Assembly: GCF_017876395.1 (NCBI RefSeq)
Contig: NZ_JAGINX010000002.1
Coordinates: 1 to 48,067, forward strand
Length of the DNA: 48,067 nt
Reading direction: 5' to 3'
Source: Nesterenkonia lacusekhoensis
GTDB lineage: Bacteria > Actinomycetota > Actinomycetes > Actinomycetales > Micrococcaceae
Shown here: piece by piece, positions 24,945 through 32,774 of the stretch
Layout: each line of letters begins with the position of its first letter
Numbering within the stretch: the stretch's first letter is position 1
Notes under the pieces: model-generated
Seen by the model: only the letters and a program-made list of their open reading frames with translations
The model's database searches: none
Told to the model about the DNA's origin: nothing
Position numbers and translations under genes: made by a program

Positions 24945-25980
24945 CCGGCGTCGGCTGCCAAGAGGGCCGCCAGTCCGGGTTCTCCCGCCGTTGAGCCAGG
25001 TCCTCCCACTGGAGGTCGCCGTTCTGCCATGCCTGGTAGCGGGTGGGACCCATCATGGTGCGCTGTGACTGCTCGTCGAGGCTGTTGAAGAACGCGAGCC
25101 CGTCACCGTCGCTGATGACCCCGGGCGGCTCCGGCACTCCCTCGATCCCCAACTCGGACCAGGACTTGAGGGCCGCCACGCTAGTGCACCGACAATTCGG
25201 GTGACCTTCAGGGCCGAACTGCTCCGGCGGGTGCAGCGTGCCGTGTTGCACAGCGCACGCGATACAGGTGTCGGCATCGAGTGTCGCCATCCACCGCCAC
25301 CCGTCGGCCACATCCGTATTGGCCTCCAGGGTGAGCATGTCTGCCGCCCGGGCCGCATCAAGCTGCTCTGTCCGGGCGATGGTCATCGCCCGTCCGAGGC
25401 CACCGGTGAAGCCACGCTCAGCGTCGCGGATCATCCGGTGGGCTGTTGCCCTCGGGTTGTCGCCCGCGGCCATACCCCGGGTGAGTGCCTGGCGCATGGT
25501 GCGCTCCATGTCCTCGGTGAGCGGCTGGGTGCGGGAGACGATGCTGCCGGTGGTGCGAGCCACCATTGCGGCCAGGGCGTCCTCATCCACTGCGGAGAAC
25601 GCGACCCGTGCCCCGCTGTTGCCGGGTGGCAGTTGGGTGCGCAGCTGGTCCAGGGTGGCGGGCGGCTGGGCCTGGACGATCTCTTCGATGTCCCTGCCGA
25701 TCCTCTCCCCCGCGTAGGTGGAGAGCTCTTCCACCCGCTCGTGGGTGATCTGCAGGGACTGCTGCAGCAGCTCGGAGCGCTCCAGGTGCGCGGTGGTGAC
25801 CGGTGCGCCTGTGGTGGCGTGGTCCAGCAGTTCGGCCAGGGTGCGCCGATACTCGGGCTCCAGGGTGTCCCAGGCGTCGGCCCACGCGTCAGCCAGGGCC
25901 AGGACGGTGGTGTCGTTGAGCTCAATCAGCTCCTGCCGCCGTGCCTGAGCGAGGCGGCGGGTCTCATCGTTGATGCTCAC
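24931..25980 (-). CDS. MuF-like head morphogenesis protein
   Basis: 349 aa. N-terminal helices (1-180) are followed by the MuF domain: 'RTEQLDAARAADM', 'WRWMATLDADTCIACAVQHG' and 'EGHPNCRCTSVAAL', with the conserved Cys and His residues. MuF proteins enter the procapsid with the portal and help assembly; some carry C-terminal toxins, but here the C-terminal part is short (about 75 aa) and not toxin-like. It follows the portal gene by 7 nt. Confidence 0.9.
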   Translation of the reverse strand: MSINDETRRLAQARRQELIELNDTTVLALADAWADAWDTLEPEYRRTLAELLDHATTGAPVTTAHLERSELLQQSLQITHERVEELSTYAGERIGRDIEEIVQAQPPATLDQLRTQLPPGNSGARVAFSAVDEDALAAMVARTTGSIVSRTQPLTEDMERTMRQALTRGMAAGDNPRATAHRMIRDAERGFTGGLGRAMTIARTEQLDAARAADMLTLEANTDVADGWRWMATLDADTCIACAVQHGTLHPPEQFGPEGHPNCRCTSVAALKSWSELGIEGVPEPPGVISDGDGLAFFNSLDEQSQRTMMGPTRYQAWQNGDLQWEDLAQRRENPDWRPSWQPTPVSAL

Positions 25981-25987
25981 CGGCTGA

Positions 25988-27520
25988 TCACTCCCTCTGG
26001 TTGAGGTTGCCTGACCGTCCCGCCCGTGCGGCTCGCATGGCCGCGGCTCCTTCGGCTTGTTCCACTGTGGCCTGCGGGTGGATGAAGTTCCCGGCGTCGT
26101 CGGTGAACTGGGAAACGATCTCGTCCACGTCCCGCACCCTCAGCGCACGGAGCAGCAGCCGCATAGTCGTCGCCGGAGGCATCTTCTCGGTGGCGTCAGC
26201 CTGGGCGATGGCCTGGGTGAGGGTCTCCACCGGTGTGTCATCCAGCGGCGGGAACGCGATGGTGAGTGTGCCCTCGCCGCCGGGCCATTCCACCCGCCGG
26301 TGGTCACCCACCTGGACCACGTGGCGACGATACTTCCGAAGCCTGCCCTGGGGTGCCACAGCGGCCTGCAGCATCACATACTCCAGGATCTGCCGGCGGG
26401 CCTCCCGCCACACCTCCTGCTTCGCCTCCATGATCAGCCGTGTCGGAAGGTTCAGCGTCTCCGCCACAGCCCTGGCACCGGTCTGGCCCGGGTCGGACAT
26501 GAGAGTGGTGACCGGCAGGCCCAGCGCGGCAGCGACCATGGTGGCAATAGGCCGGGCGGACTCACTGTCGATGGTCGCCCCGGTCTTCGGCATCGGCACA
26601 AGGTCGGTGTCACCGGTGAGGACAGCGGACCCGCCTGCCCCGTTGGCGTCGAGCCCGGCCATCTGGGCGCGCATCTGCTGCGACTGGGAGGCGTTCTTGC
26701 CGGTGGCCTTCCACGCGATCCGGGACAGCGCCTTCACCAGTCGGTGCCAGTCGTGCAGGAACTCGGAGTACATACGAGCCCAACCCACAGCTGAGAATGC
26801 GTCGGCGGTGCCCCACTGTTGTCCCTTCAGCTGGTTCACAGCCACGTGGTAGACCGGGGTGTCCCACTGGACCGGCGCGGTCTCGTTCGGCCCCACAGTG
26901 ACCCGGCGGTGCCGAGTACGCGGGGCGTGCCGCAGCGCCGGGTAGGCGGCCTTCCGGACCATGGTGCGCCCAGCTTCGGGCACGTACTCGGACCACTGGC
27001 GGACGTAGAACTGCACCGTCTCCCGGTCCCCGGGGGCGGTGATCATTCCGGTGATCTCTTCCATCGGGATGTCCCGGATGGTGACCTCACCGGACATGGG
27101 GTTGGTCGGCAGGGCGAAGAACACGTTCCCGTCAGTGCCCAGGGCGATCTGGTTGCGCTCCTGGGCTTGGGCACCGGAGAAGACTTTCCGCACGCTGGGG
27201 TCGTCCAGCCAGTCCTGCACCACACCGTTGGTCGCCTCGTCATCGGTGGACGTGCCGACGCCCTGACCGAACACGTAGGCGGAGACCAGGTGCAGGCCCC
27301 GGCGGATCAGCGGGTTCGCGATGGCCATGACCCGGTGCTGCTCAGCATGAGCGATGATGCCCTCGCGGGACATGTCACGCTCACCCTGCATGGTCAGCTG
27401 GGTCCATCCCCGGTCCTCACGCTGCAGGTCCTGTATGGATTCCTGCAGCTGCTCGATCTTGAACAGGGCTGTGGCGAGCTCTCCGGTGTGCTGGGTGGTC
27501 TCCTGGACTGGTGCTGTCAC
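25988..27520 (-). CDS. Portal protein
   Basis: 510 aa. 'PLIRRGLHLVSAYVFGQGVG', 'IRDIPMEEITGMITAPGD' and 'ALGLPVTTLMSDPGQTGARA' are typical of siphovirus portal proteins, the 12-fold ring through which DNA enters and leaves. Standard place between large terminase and MuF-like gene. Confidence 0.92.
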   Translation of the reverse strand: MTAPVQETTQHTGELATALFKIEQLQESIQDLQREDRGWTQLTMQGERDMSREGIIAHAEQHRVMAIANPLIRRGLHLVSAYVFGQGVGTSTDDEATNGVVQDWLDDPSVRKVFSGAQAQERNQIALGTDGNVFFALPTNPMSGEVTIRDIPMEEITGMITAPGDRETVQFYVRQWSEYVPEAGRTMVRKAAYPALRHAPRTRHRRVTVGPNETAPVQWDTPVYHVAVNQLKGQQWGTADAFSAVGWARMYSEFLHDWHRLVKALSRIAWKATGKNASQSQQMRAQMAGLDANGAGGSAVLTGDTDLVPMPKTGATIDSESARPIATMVAAALGLPVTTLMSDPGQTGARAVAETLNLPTRLIMEAKQEVWREARRQILEYVMLQAAVAPQGRLRKYRRHVVQVGDHRRVEWPGGEGTLTIAFPPLDDTPVETLTQAIAQADATEKMPPATTMRLLLRALRVRDVDEIVSQFTDDAGNFIHPQATVEQAEGAAAMRAARAGRSGNLNQRE

Positions 27521-27556
27521 CTTCGACCACCTCTTCTCTATGGGTGCGTGTGGGGG

Positions 27557-29065
27557 TTACCAGGCCCCGGCGATCAGGGCGTCGTCTTCGTACTCGTCAG
27601 GCTCAATGATCTGGCCGATGCCACCGTCGATTCGGTCCTGCAGGAGCGCCTTCACCGCCTGGGACAGGGCGTCCACAGTGTCGTCATGGGCCGCGTTCGG
27701 GAAGTTCATCGCCTCTTCCAGCAGATCCCCGGCACCGGGCAGCAGGCTGGTCTCTGGGATGACCACGTTGCCGCTCATCACGTACGGTGCGATGGCGTTG
27801 GCTCGGGCGTACTTGGAGCCCTGCGGCTCCACTGGAATGATCCCGGGAACTTCAGAGCGCAGCATGCTGATGACCGCGGGGCCATTGGCCTTGTCCTCCA
27901 CCAGAATCCCGTACGCCTGGGGGTATCGGGCGTGCATCCGTTTGATCGCGTCGATCGTGGTGGTGAAGTTCATCCGTTCCCGCACCTGATCGATCAGGTA
28001 GACGGTTGATCCGATGCGCAGCCATACCTGGCCGACCACGTAGTCGGAATCCTTCGCGTCCTTGAAGGTCAGATCCCAGGACTGGATGAGCTCGTGATCG
28101 TCCCTTGCCCCAACGCCAGGCAGGTGACGCACTCCGTCGCCGCGCTCGGTCCACATGGGGTGTGTGTACCGGTGCCAGTCGTCGGTCTTGGGGAGAACGC
28201 CGCCTTCGTCCGGTGAGGGCCGGCCTTGGTAGAGGGCGGCCCAGGTGCGGGGGCTGGTGTTGCGTTCCCGCTGCTCCCACTGGGCACGGTTCCGCCCGGA
28301 GGGGATGCGCAGGTACTCCCCCGGCTCACGGCCGAGCGGGTCTGTTTCGCCCTTCTCGGGCCGGTGGTCGGCTTTGGCAGGGATGTTGGTGAATTCCCAC
28401 TCGTCGCCGTTCTCTGCCAGGAGGCGTCCTGCTAGGTCGCGCTGGTCCCAACGCGTCTGGATGACGACTACGGGAGCGCCGGGTGACAGGCGGGTCTGTG
28501 CGGTGGTGTTCCACCAGTCCCAGAGGCGTTCCTGGTAGGTCTTAGACGCTGCTTGCTCTGCGTCCTTCACCGGGTCATCGATGATGAGCAGGTCCACGGG
28601 GCGGCCGGTGAGCGCGCCGCCGACGCCAACGCTGTACACGCCGCCCTGGTATCCGGTGACCATCCACTCTGATTGGGATGACACGTCGTCGCGGACTTTG
28701 AGCATGCCGAGCTTGTCGGCGTTCTGGCGTATGTCGTCACGGATGGTGCGACCCCAGCGGCGGGCGACGCCCATCTCGTAGGAGGCGATTGCGATCCGTG
28801 TGTCTGGGTTCTGGGTGAGCGCCCAGAGTGCGAACCGCCTGGCGGCGAGTTGTGATTTTCCAGACTGCGGTGGAACGGAGAGGATCATGCGGCTGTCGGG
28901 CCGGTTGTAGAGGTCGACTAGTCGGTCGTTGATGTAGTCGATGACTGGTGCGCGCCGGTGTTTGGGGTCGAGTTCGTCGGCCATGTCCGCGGGGCTGTCC
29001 CAGCGCTTGGTGGGCGGATCGAATCGTTGGGCCACCAGCTCCCACAGATCCGTTGCCGACGTCAT
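27557..29065 (-). CDS. terL: Terminase large subunit
   Basis: 502 aa. ATPase domain: Walker A 'VPPQSGKS' (64-71), Walker B 'DLLIIDDP' (158-165), coupling motif near 'VVVIQTRWDQRD'. RNase H-like nuclease: 'QSWDLTFKDAKDSD' (first Asp), 'YGILVEDKANGPA' (Glu/Asp) and 'NAAHDDTVDALSQA' (final Asp). It packages DNA with the portal and cuts concatemers. The HNH gene directly upstream suggests a cos-type phage. Confidence 0.95.
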   Translation of the reverse strand: MTSATDLWELVAQRFDPPTKRWDSPADMADELDPKHRRAPVIDYINDRLVDLYNRPDSRMILSVPPQSGKSQLAARRFALWALTQNPDTRIAIASYEMGVARRWGRTIRDDIRQNADKLGMLKVRDDVSSQSEWMVTGYQGGVYSVGVGGALTGRPVDLLIIDDPVKDAEQAASKTYQERLWDWWNTTAQTRLSPGAPVVVIQTRWDQRDLAGRLLAENGDEWEFTNIPAKADHRPEKGETDPLGREPGEYLRIPSGRNRAQWEQRERNTSPRTWAALYQGRPSPDEGGVLPKTDDWHRYTHPMWTERGDGVRHLPGVGARDDHELIQSWDLTFKDAKDSDYVVGQVWLRIGSTVYLIDQVRERMNFTTTIDAIKRMHARYPQAYGILVEDKANGPAVISMLRSEVPGIIPVEPQGSKYARANAIAPYVMSGNVVIPETSLLPGAGDLLEEAMNFPNAAHDDTVDALSQAVKALLQDRIDGGIGQIIEPDEYEDDALIAGAW

Positions 29066-29074
29066 GGAGGCCTC

Positions 29075-29572
29075 CTATGCGGCCGCCCTGTCTGCCGTGT
29101 TGTGGGTGAAGAGGCGGTTTCGCAGGTCGATGGCGGCCTGCTCTGCTTCAGCGATGGTCTCGTATACGCCGCCGTAGTATTCGCGATAGTTGTGCTTGAC
29201 CCTCACGCGCCATTTGTCGCCATCTCTGGAGACGCCGCGGACGCCGGATGCGTTGCCCCGGTACGCGCCGCGCAGGTTCTCCATGTTCTGCTTCCGGGTG
29301 GTGACCCGTAAGTGCACCGGGTTGGCACAGGCGCGGTTTCCGCAGATGTGGTCCAGGTCTGTGCCGGCAGGGATGGGGCCGTGGTGGCGCTCGTAGTTCC
29401 AGCGGTGGACTCTGACGACGCGCTGCCCGTCCCAGATGACGCCATACCCGTTGGGTCGGATCGCTCCGGTCCAGATCAGGCAGTCACCTTCCCGCTTGGT
29501 GCGGTGGGCGAAGGATGCCTCTGGGGACTTGAAGATGCGGCGTTTGGGCGCGGTAGGGTTGGGCACTGTCAT
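29075..29572 (-). CDS. HNH endonuclease with AP2-like domain
   Basis: 165 aa from the ATG at 29572 (AGGAGA 6 nt upstream). The central HNH_3 domain: 'VRVHRWNYERHHGPIPAGTD', then 'LDHICGNRACANPVHLRVTT' with the His, Asn and Cys residues. The C-terminal stretch 'GVRGVSRDGDKWRVRVKHNY' onward is an AP2-like DNA-binding module. This pairing is common in phage homing endonucleases; as neighbour of terL it may instead assist cos cleavage, as HNH proteins do in HK97-like phages. Confidence 0.85.
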   Translation of the reverse strand: MTVPNPTAPKRRIFKSPEASFAHRTKREGDCLIWTGAIRPNGYGVIWDGQRVVRVHRWNYERHHGPIPAGTDLDHICGNRACANPVHLRVTTRKQNMENLRGAYRGNASGVRGVSRDGDKWRVRVKHNYREYYGGVYETIAEAEQAAIDLRNRLFTHNTADRAAA

Positions 29573-29645
29573 CACATCTCCTACATGTGGTGGCCGTGTC
29601 CCCGGCTGTTGGCGCAGTGCGGGGACTTTCTCTATGCGGTTTGGG

Positions 29646-29755
29646 TCGGCGGTGCCGGGATCGAACCGGCCCCTGATACCCGTATCGGCGTCATCGCTTG
29701 TGGTGGACGAGAGGCCGTGAGATACGGGAACGCTCCCCGTTGGAGCTGACCGCCG
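29646..29755 (-). tRNA. tRNA-like element with oversized anticodon region
   Basis: On the minus strand the ends are tRNA-like: acceptor strands CGGCGGT (29755-29749) and ACCGCCG (29653-29647), D-arm GCTC-N7-GAGC and T-arm GCCGG-TTCGATC-CCGGC, with discriminator A. The middle is wrong: 61 nt instead of about 23-40, holding an 8-bp stem CCCGTATC/GATACGGG with a 34-nt loop and no anticodon loop with U33. Total 110 nt. Possibly an interrupted or degenerate tRNA, or a tRNA mimic; no amino acid can be assigned. Confidence 0.45.
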
Positions 29756-29906
29756 TGTTGGGTTGGGGCGCAGGTGCACCTGGCGGTAGAGGAATCGTGA
29801 CCGCGTCGTGGGTGCCCTTCAGGATGAGCGCCTGTTGACGCCCCAACCTTCTGCATCTGTACGGGTTCATGATCACGGGGCGCTGGGCCGTGTCGTGGCA
29901 TGAAAA

Positions 29907-29931
29907 AAGCCCCGCCGTGTGGCTGGGGCTT
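29907..29931 (-). terminator. Strong intrinsic terminator before late operon
   Basis: AAGCCCC/GGGGCTT stem with an 11-nt loop, followed on the minus strand by six T. It should stop early/middle transcription from 29997 upward, and any promoter in 29960-29996 would need antitermination to pass it. Confidence 0.85.
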
Positions 29932-29996
29932 GATAGGGTTCGGTCCCCCTTGGGGGCACTTTTCCGAACTTATGTTCTATCCTAGCTCACTTGCTC

Positions 29997-30815
29997 TCAT
30001 GCTGCACGCTCTTTCTTGTGGCGTGTGCCGCCGTGGTTGGCGCGCTTGGTGGTCATGGTGTCGTATACCTGGGCCATGGTGTAGAGGCTGGTGCCGTCGG
30101 GGGTGGCCCAGAGGGTGCGGAGGTCGCCACGCCTGGCCCACCGTTTGGCTGAGGACAGGGAGATCTTGAAGCCCGCACTGGTGAGGGCTTTGACGATGAT
30201 GGCCAGGGGTGCGGCTTGTTCCCATGCGCTGCTGACGGCGGCTTGCATGCGCTCTGCCTGGTGGTGGGTGGTGCCGCAGGTGTCGCAGCGGGCTTCGGGG
30301 CGGTCTTTGATGCCGCGTACGTCGCCGGGGCACTCCTCCCCTGTCTCCTGGTCGATGGTGCGGCAGGTGCCGAGGAGCACCCGGTCCGGCGGCAGGTCCA
30401 CTACCATGCGGCACCGCTGGTAGGCGTCGAGGATCTCGTCTGTGAGCTGGCCGGAGTCGGTGCGGCTGCGGATGTTGTTGAGGTGCCCGAGGATGCGCCG
30501 GGAGTAGCTCACAGCGTTGCTGGTGCCGTGGTCTTGTTCGAGGGTGTCTGCCCAGGCGCGCAGCACAGCGGTGAGGTCCTCCCCCGGGTCACGGGCGGCA
30601 CCATTCACCGGCTCGGCGGGGCCTGCGTGGGTGGCTCCTCCTTCTTGGCCGGGACGGGTAAGGACGTCCTCCCGGGCGAGGGTGGTGAGGAGCTCTCGGG
30701 AGAGGCCAGGGATGTCTCGGAGAGCTGTTTCGAGGCGTTCGAGGCAGGTGTGGCAGATGGTGATGCCTGGTGGCAGGTTGCGGGTGTTGCGGCAGTAGGT
30801 GCATTCAGTGGTCAT
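29997..30815 (-). CDS. Phage zinc-ribbon and HTH protein
   Basis: 272 aa. The N-terminus has a zinc knuckle pair ('CTYCRNTRNLPPGITICHTC'). Residues about 150-175 have a second set ('GTCRTIDQETGEECPG' then 'RCDTCGTTH'), and the C-terminus an HTH-like part ('IIVKALTSAGFKISLSSAKR' with 'YTMAQVYDTM'). Proteins like this are frequent in actinophages before the terminase region and may regulate late genes. It is the last gene before the late control region. Confidence 0.7.
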   Translation of the reverse strand: MTTECTYCRNTRNLPPGITICHTCLERLETALRDIPGLSRELLTTLAREDVLTRPGQEGGATHAGPAEPVNGAARDPGEDLTAVLRAWADTLEQDHGTSNAVSYSRRILGHLNNIRSRTDSGQLTDEILDAYQRCRMVVDLPPDRVLLGTCRTIDQETGEECPGDVRGIKDRPEARCDTCGTTHHQAERMQAAVSSAWEQAAPLAIIVKALTSAGFKISLSSAKRWARRGDLRTLWATPDGTSLYTMAQVYDTMTTKRANHGGTRHKKERAA

Positions 30816-31063
30816 GGTCGGCTCCTTCGTGTCACGTGGTCGAGGTTGAATCCGATGCGGGGACGGCGGCGCTCCTCTGGGTCTTCTGACCAGTCCTCGT
30901 CCCTATGTGGGGCGTCGGCGTTGAGCTCGTCCCGCTGGTGTTGGCCGGTGGCCTCCACCAGGGACGGCGCTAGGTCCACTTCGCGGGGCGGCTCCTGGGG
31001 ATTGCGCAGGTCCTCAGCGTGGGCTTCGAGGCAGGCGCAGACGGCTCGGTACAGGCGGATCAT
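30812..31063 (-). CDS. Hypothetical protein, 83 aa
   Basis: Starts 'MIRLYRAVCACLEAHAEDLR', then a hydrophilic Pro/Glu/Asp-rich and basic tail. Start overlaps the stop of the upstream gene and its stop overlaps the next start, both as ATGA. No family recognised; likely disordered after residue 25. Confidence 0.6.
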   Translation of the reverse strand: MIRLYRAVCACLEAHAEDLRNPQEPPREVDLAPSLVEATGQHQRDELNADAPHRDEDWSEDPEERRRPRIGFNLDHVTRRSRP

Positions 31064-31338
31064 TCGCTGTCCTCCATCGCCGGGTCGGGGTCTGCTATCG
31101 GAATGACAACGGTCTCTGTCCTGTAGCCCTGGCCGTTCGCGTTCAGGTAGCGAGCCTTGGTCCACCCGTTCTCTGTCCACATCTTGTAGCGCACCACCTT
31201 GACCTCGTGGGCGGTGATGGTGACTGACTTGATCTCATCGGCCTGCAGGTCCAGGTTCTCTAGGCCGAGGATGAGTTCTTGCCTGGTGATTGCCTCTGGT
31301 AGCTGAGCGTTTGCGTTGGGCAGTCCGTCGTAGATCAT
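31060..31338 (-). CDS. Hypothetical protein, 92 aa
   Basis: Alpha then beta: 'ITRQELILGLENLDLQADEI' followed by strands 'SVTITAHEVKVVRYKMW' and 'GYRTETVVIPIAD', acidic end. No family recognised. It begins immediately after the stop of the HGG-motif gene and overlaps the next gene by 4 nt. Confidence 0.6.
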   Translation of the reverse strand: MIYDGLPNANAQLPEAITRQELILGLENLDLQADEIKSVTITAHEVKVVRYKMWTENGWTKARYLNANGQGYRTETVVIPIADPDPAMEDSE

Positions 31339-31938
31339 TCACTTCTCCTCTGCTACGAGCCCACGCAGCACCTGCGGGACGATGGTGGGTACTTTCTTCT
31401 GCTGCTCCGCGGACAGCTCCAGGGCGTCCAGAATCCTGTTGATAGCCCCGGCCAGGTGCACCGCCTGCGCCTCCTGCAGCTCGATCTGCCGGCGCTCCAC
31501 ACCAGCCTTGAGCGCCAGGGCGGAGTACTTGGCCAGCTGGTCCTCAGCCTCCCTGAGTAGCCGCCACCAGATGTTCGCCTGGGACTCGTGGGTCTTCACA
31601 TCCACCGGGCCCTGAGCGCCGATGCCCTCATCATGCTTCGACACGCCCCAGGTGAGGGACTCGGAGCCGCCCTCCCCTGGGTCGGGGTCAACCTCCTGCA
31701 CCTTCTGGCGGAGCCATAGGGTCTCGGCGTGTTTCCACTTCACAAGCTGAAGCAGGGCCTCTGCCGGGTCCACGTCGTCCTGGACGTCACCCAGGGTCTT
31801 CAAGATCGTCTCTGCCTGCGCCCGGGCGGCGGCTTTCTCAGTCTTCCCGCCGTGCATCCGGCAGCGCCTGGCTCCTTGGACTGGTGGGTTGGGGCAGGTT
31901 CCGCCGTTGCGGGTCTTTGCCCCGCATGGTTCTCGCAT
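31339..31938 (-). CDS. Small terminase-like protein with CxxK...HGG motif
   Basis: 199 aa. The N-terminal 'CGAKTRNGGTCPNPPVQGAR' followed by 'CRMHGG' is a small Cys/His zinc-like motif, then helices with 'DVDPAEALLQLVKW' and 'LWLRQKVQE'. This protein type is widespread in actinophages and prophages near packaging genes and is often taken as small terminase. The large terminase lies 2.3 kb downstream, so the assignment is likely but not proven. Confidence 0.6.
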   Translation of the reverse strand: MREPCGAKTRNGGTCPNPPVQGARRCRMHGGKTEKAAARAQAETILKTLGDVQDDVDPAEALLQLVKWKHAETLWLRQKVQEVDPDPGEGGSESLTWGVSKHDEGIGAQGPVDVKTHESQANIWWRLLREAEDQLAKYSALALKAGVERRQIELQEAQAVHLAGAINRILDALELSAEQQKKVPTIVPQVLRGLVAEEK

Positions 31939-31969
31939 GGGGTCACCTCGTTTCTCAGTGGTGCATGGG

Positions 31970-32017
31970 GATCAACGTCGTGGGGTTGATCGGATGTTCT
32001 TCAACCGTGTGGGGTTG
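31970..32017. repeat. Paired hairpins with repeated CAAC/GGGGTTG motif
   Basis: Two neighbouring inverted repeats: GATCAAC-N8-GTTGATC (31970-31991) and CAACC-N4-GGTTG (32002-32017), both containing TGGGGTTG. They fill the 79-nt gap between the VRR-NUC and small-terminase-like genes. They could be terminators or terminase/cos binding sites. Confidence 0.5.
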
Positions 32018-32368
32018 CTACCAGTTCCTCCCTCCCGGGTTCAGGGCTTCGTGGATCTCTCGTGAGGCCCAGTGGCGTGGTCGCCAGACGGCTACGTCTC
32101 CGCCGGCCTTCTCGATGACGGCCATGGCGTCACGCTGGGCAGGACTGATCCGGCCCTTTTCTGTCTTCAGCTCACGGAGGAGGATGCCGTGCTCTGGATG
32201 CGCCATGTACAGGTCGGGAAACCCGGGTGTGCTCCTGTCACTCCGGTAGGTGTGGTAGACCCACCAGCCGAGTTGTCGGGCGAGGTTGATGACCTGCTGC
32301 TGGAAGGTCTTCTCTGGCCACTTGCTGATCTGCTCGAGCCGCCAGTCTGCTGCGGTGGTTGTGGGCAT
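32018..32368 (-). CDS. VRR-NUC domain nuclease
   Basis: 116 aa from ATG 32368 (AAGG 5 nt upstream); an ATG 18 nt earlier is possible. The PD-(D/E)xK core is visible: 'STPGFPDLYMAHPEHGILLR' with Asp, then 'ELKTEKGRISPAQRDAM' with the Glu-x-Lys, then 'GGDVAVWRP'. VRR-NUC proteins cut branched DNA structures such as Holliday junctions and are common in phage replication regions. A terminator follows the preceding gene and lies at its start. Confidence 0.85.
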   Translation of the reverse strand: MPTTTAADWRLEQISKWPEKTFQQQVINLARQLGWWVYHTYRSDRSTPGFPDLYMAHPEHGILLRELKTEKGRISPAQRDAMAVIEKAGGDVAVWRPRHWASREIHEALNPGGRNW

Positions 32369-32390
32369 GTGGGCCTTTCTGGGCATGAAG

Positions 32391-32416
32391 AAGCCCCCAC
32401 CGCATGGAGGGGGCTC
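32391..32416 (-). terminator. Intrinsic terminator
   Basis: AGCCCCC/GGGGGCT stem (with ACC/GG extension) and a short loop, then CTTCTTC on the minus strand. It separates the VRR-NUC gene from the upstream early genes. Confidence 0.7.
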
Positions 32417-32430
32417 TATGGTTGGGCGGT

Positions 32431-32442
32431 TATGCTCGGTGC
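32431..32442 (+). promoter_or_regulatory. Predicted -10 box for leaderless start at 32443
   Basis: TATGCT at 32431-32436, 6 nt before the ATG at 32443, the same box sequence as before the lipoprotein gene at 17521. No -35 is recognisable. Confidence 0.35.
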
Positions 32443-32532
32443 ATGATTCTCAGGTCGATTTTGATGAGGCTGGGCCGGATGTTGTTCCGGCGGTTGCGTC
32501 GTGGTGGCCAGCAGCAACCGCGACGGAGGTAG
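32443..32532 (+). CDS. Tiny Arg-rich protein or small RNA
   Basis: 29 codons encoding an amphipathic, strongly basic peptide with 'MILRSILMRLGRMLFRRLRR' and an Arg-rich end. It lies antisense in a 200-nt gap between two hairpins. The start fits a leaderless mRNA, but the coding length is too short to be sure. The transcript may instead be a small RNA. Confidence 0.35.
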   Translation: MILRSILMRLGRMLFRRLRRGGQQQPRRR

Positions 32533-32551
32533 CTAGGCCCGGCATGAGTAA

Positions 32552-32574
32552 GGCCCCCACCGTGTGGTGAGGGC
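32552..32574 (-). terminator. Hairpin after 44-aa gene
   Basis: GGCCC(CC)AC / GTG(G)TGAGGGCC stem with a short loop, followed on the minus strand by TTACTC. It is a weaker member of the hairpin family seen after several early genes. Confidence 0.5.
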
Positions 32575-32594
32575 CGGTGCTGGTGTGCGTCGGG

Positions 32595-32729
32595 CTACTT
32601 GGCTCGCTTCTGACCTTCGTCGAAGATCTTCTTGGCCATCTTGCTGATGTCCTGTTGGGACTGTCCGGGCGGGAGATTCTTGCGGAGCTCGGCTTCAATC
32701 TCCTGTAGGTTCTTCTTCTTGTCTGCCAT
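32595..32729 (-). CDS. Small basic helical protein, 44 aa
   Basis: Start ATG at 32729 with GAGAGGAAG 3-4 nt upstream. 'MADKKKNLQEIEAELRKNLP' and 'DISKMAKKIFDEGQKRAK' are both helical and charged. It is bracketed by a terminator. No family recognised; possibly a DNA- or protein-binding modulator. Confidence 0.65.
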   Translation of the reverse strand: MADKKKNLQEIEAELRKNLPPGQSQQDISKMAKKIFDEGQKRAK

Positions 32730-32774
32730 GGCTTCCTCTCTCGGTGCTGCGGCGCAGTTGCGCCTATGCTCAGG

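Larger units (their letters stand above)
29573..29996. other. Non-coding control region between early and late genes
   Basis: 424 nt with no strong gene. From right to left (direction of late transcription): an AT-richer stretch at 29960-29996 with -10-like TAGGAT on the minus strand, a 29944-29960 hairpin (GTCCCCC/GGGGGCAC), the terminator at 29907-29931, about 150 nt of plain sequence, the tRNA-like element at 29646-29755, and a GTCCCCG/CGGGGAC hairpin at 29609-29635. It is the best place for a late promoter and perhaps cos. Confidence 0.5.

Noticed and set aside
24931-25980. Polymorphic toxin at the C-terminus of the MuF-like protein
   Set aside because: The part after the MuF motif is only about 75 residues, Trp/Pro-rich, with no nuclease or ADP-ribosyltransferase motif.
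29691-29876. 61-codon minus-strand frame across the tRNA-like element
   Set aside because: No ribosome site, runs through the tRNA-like arms, and its second half is arbitrary in composition; more likely non-coding.
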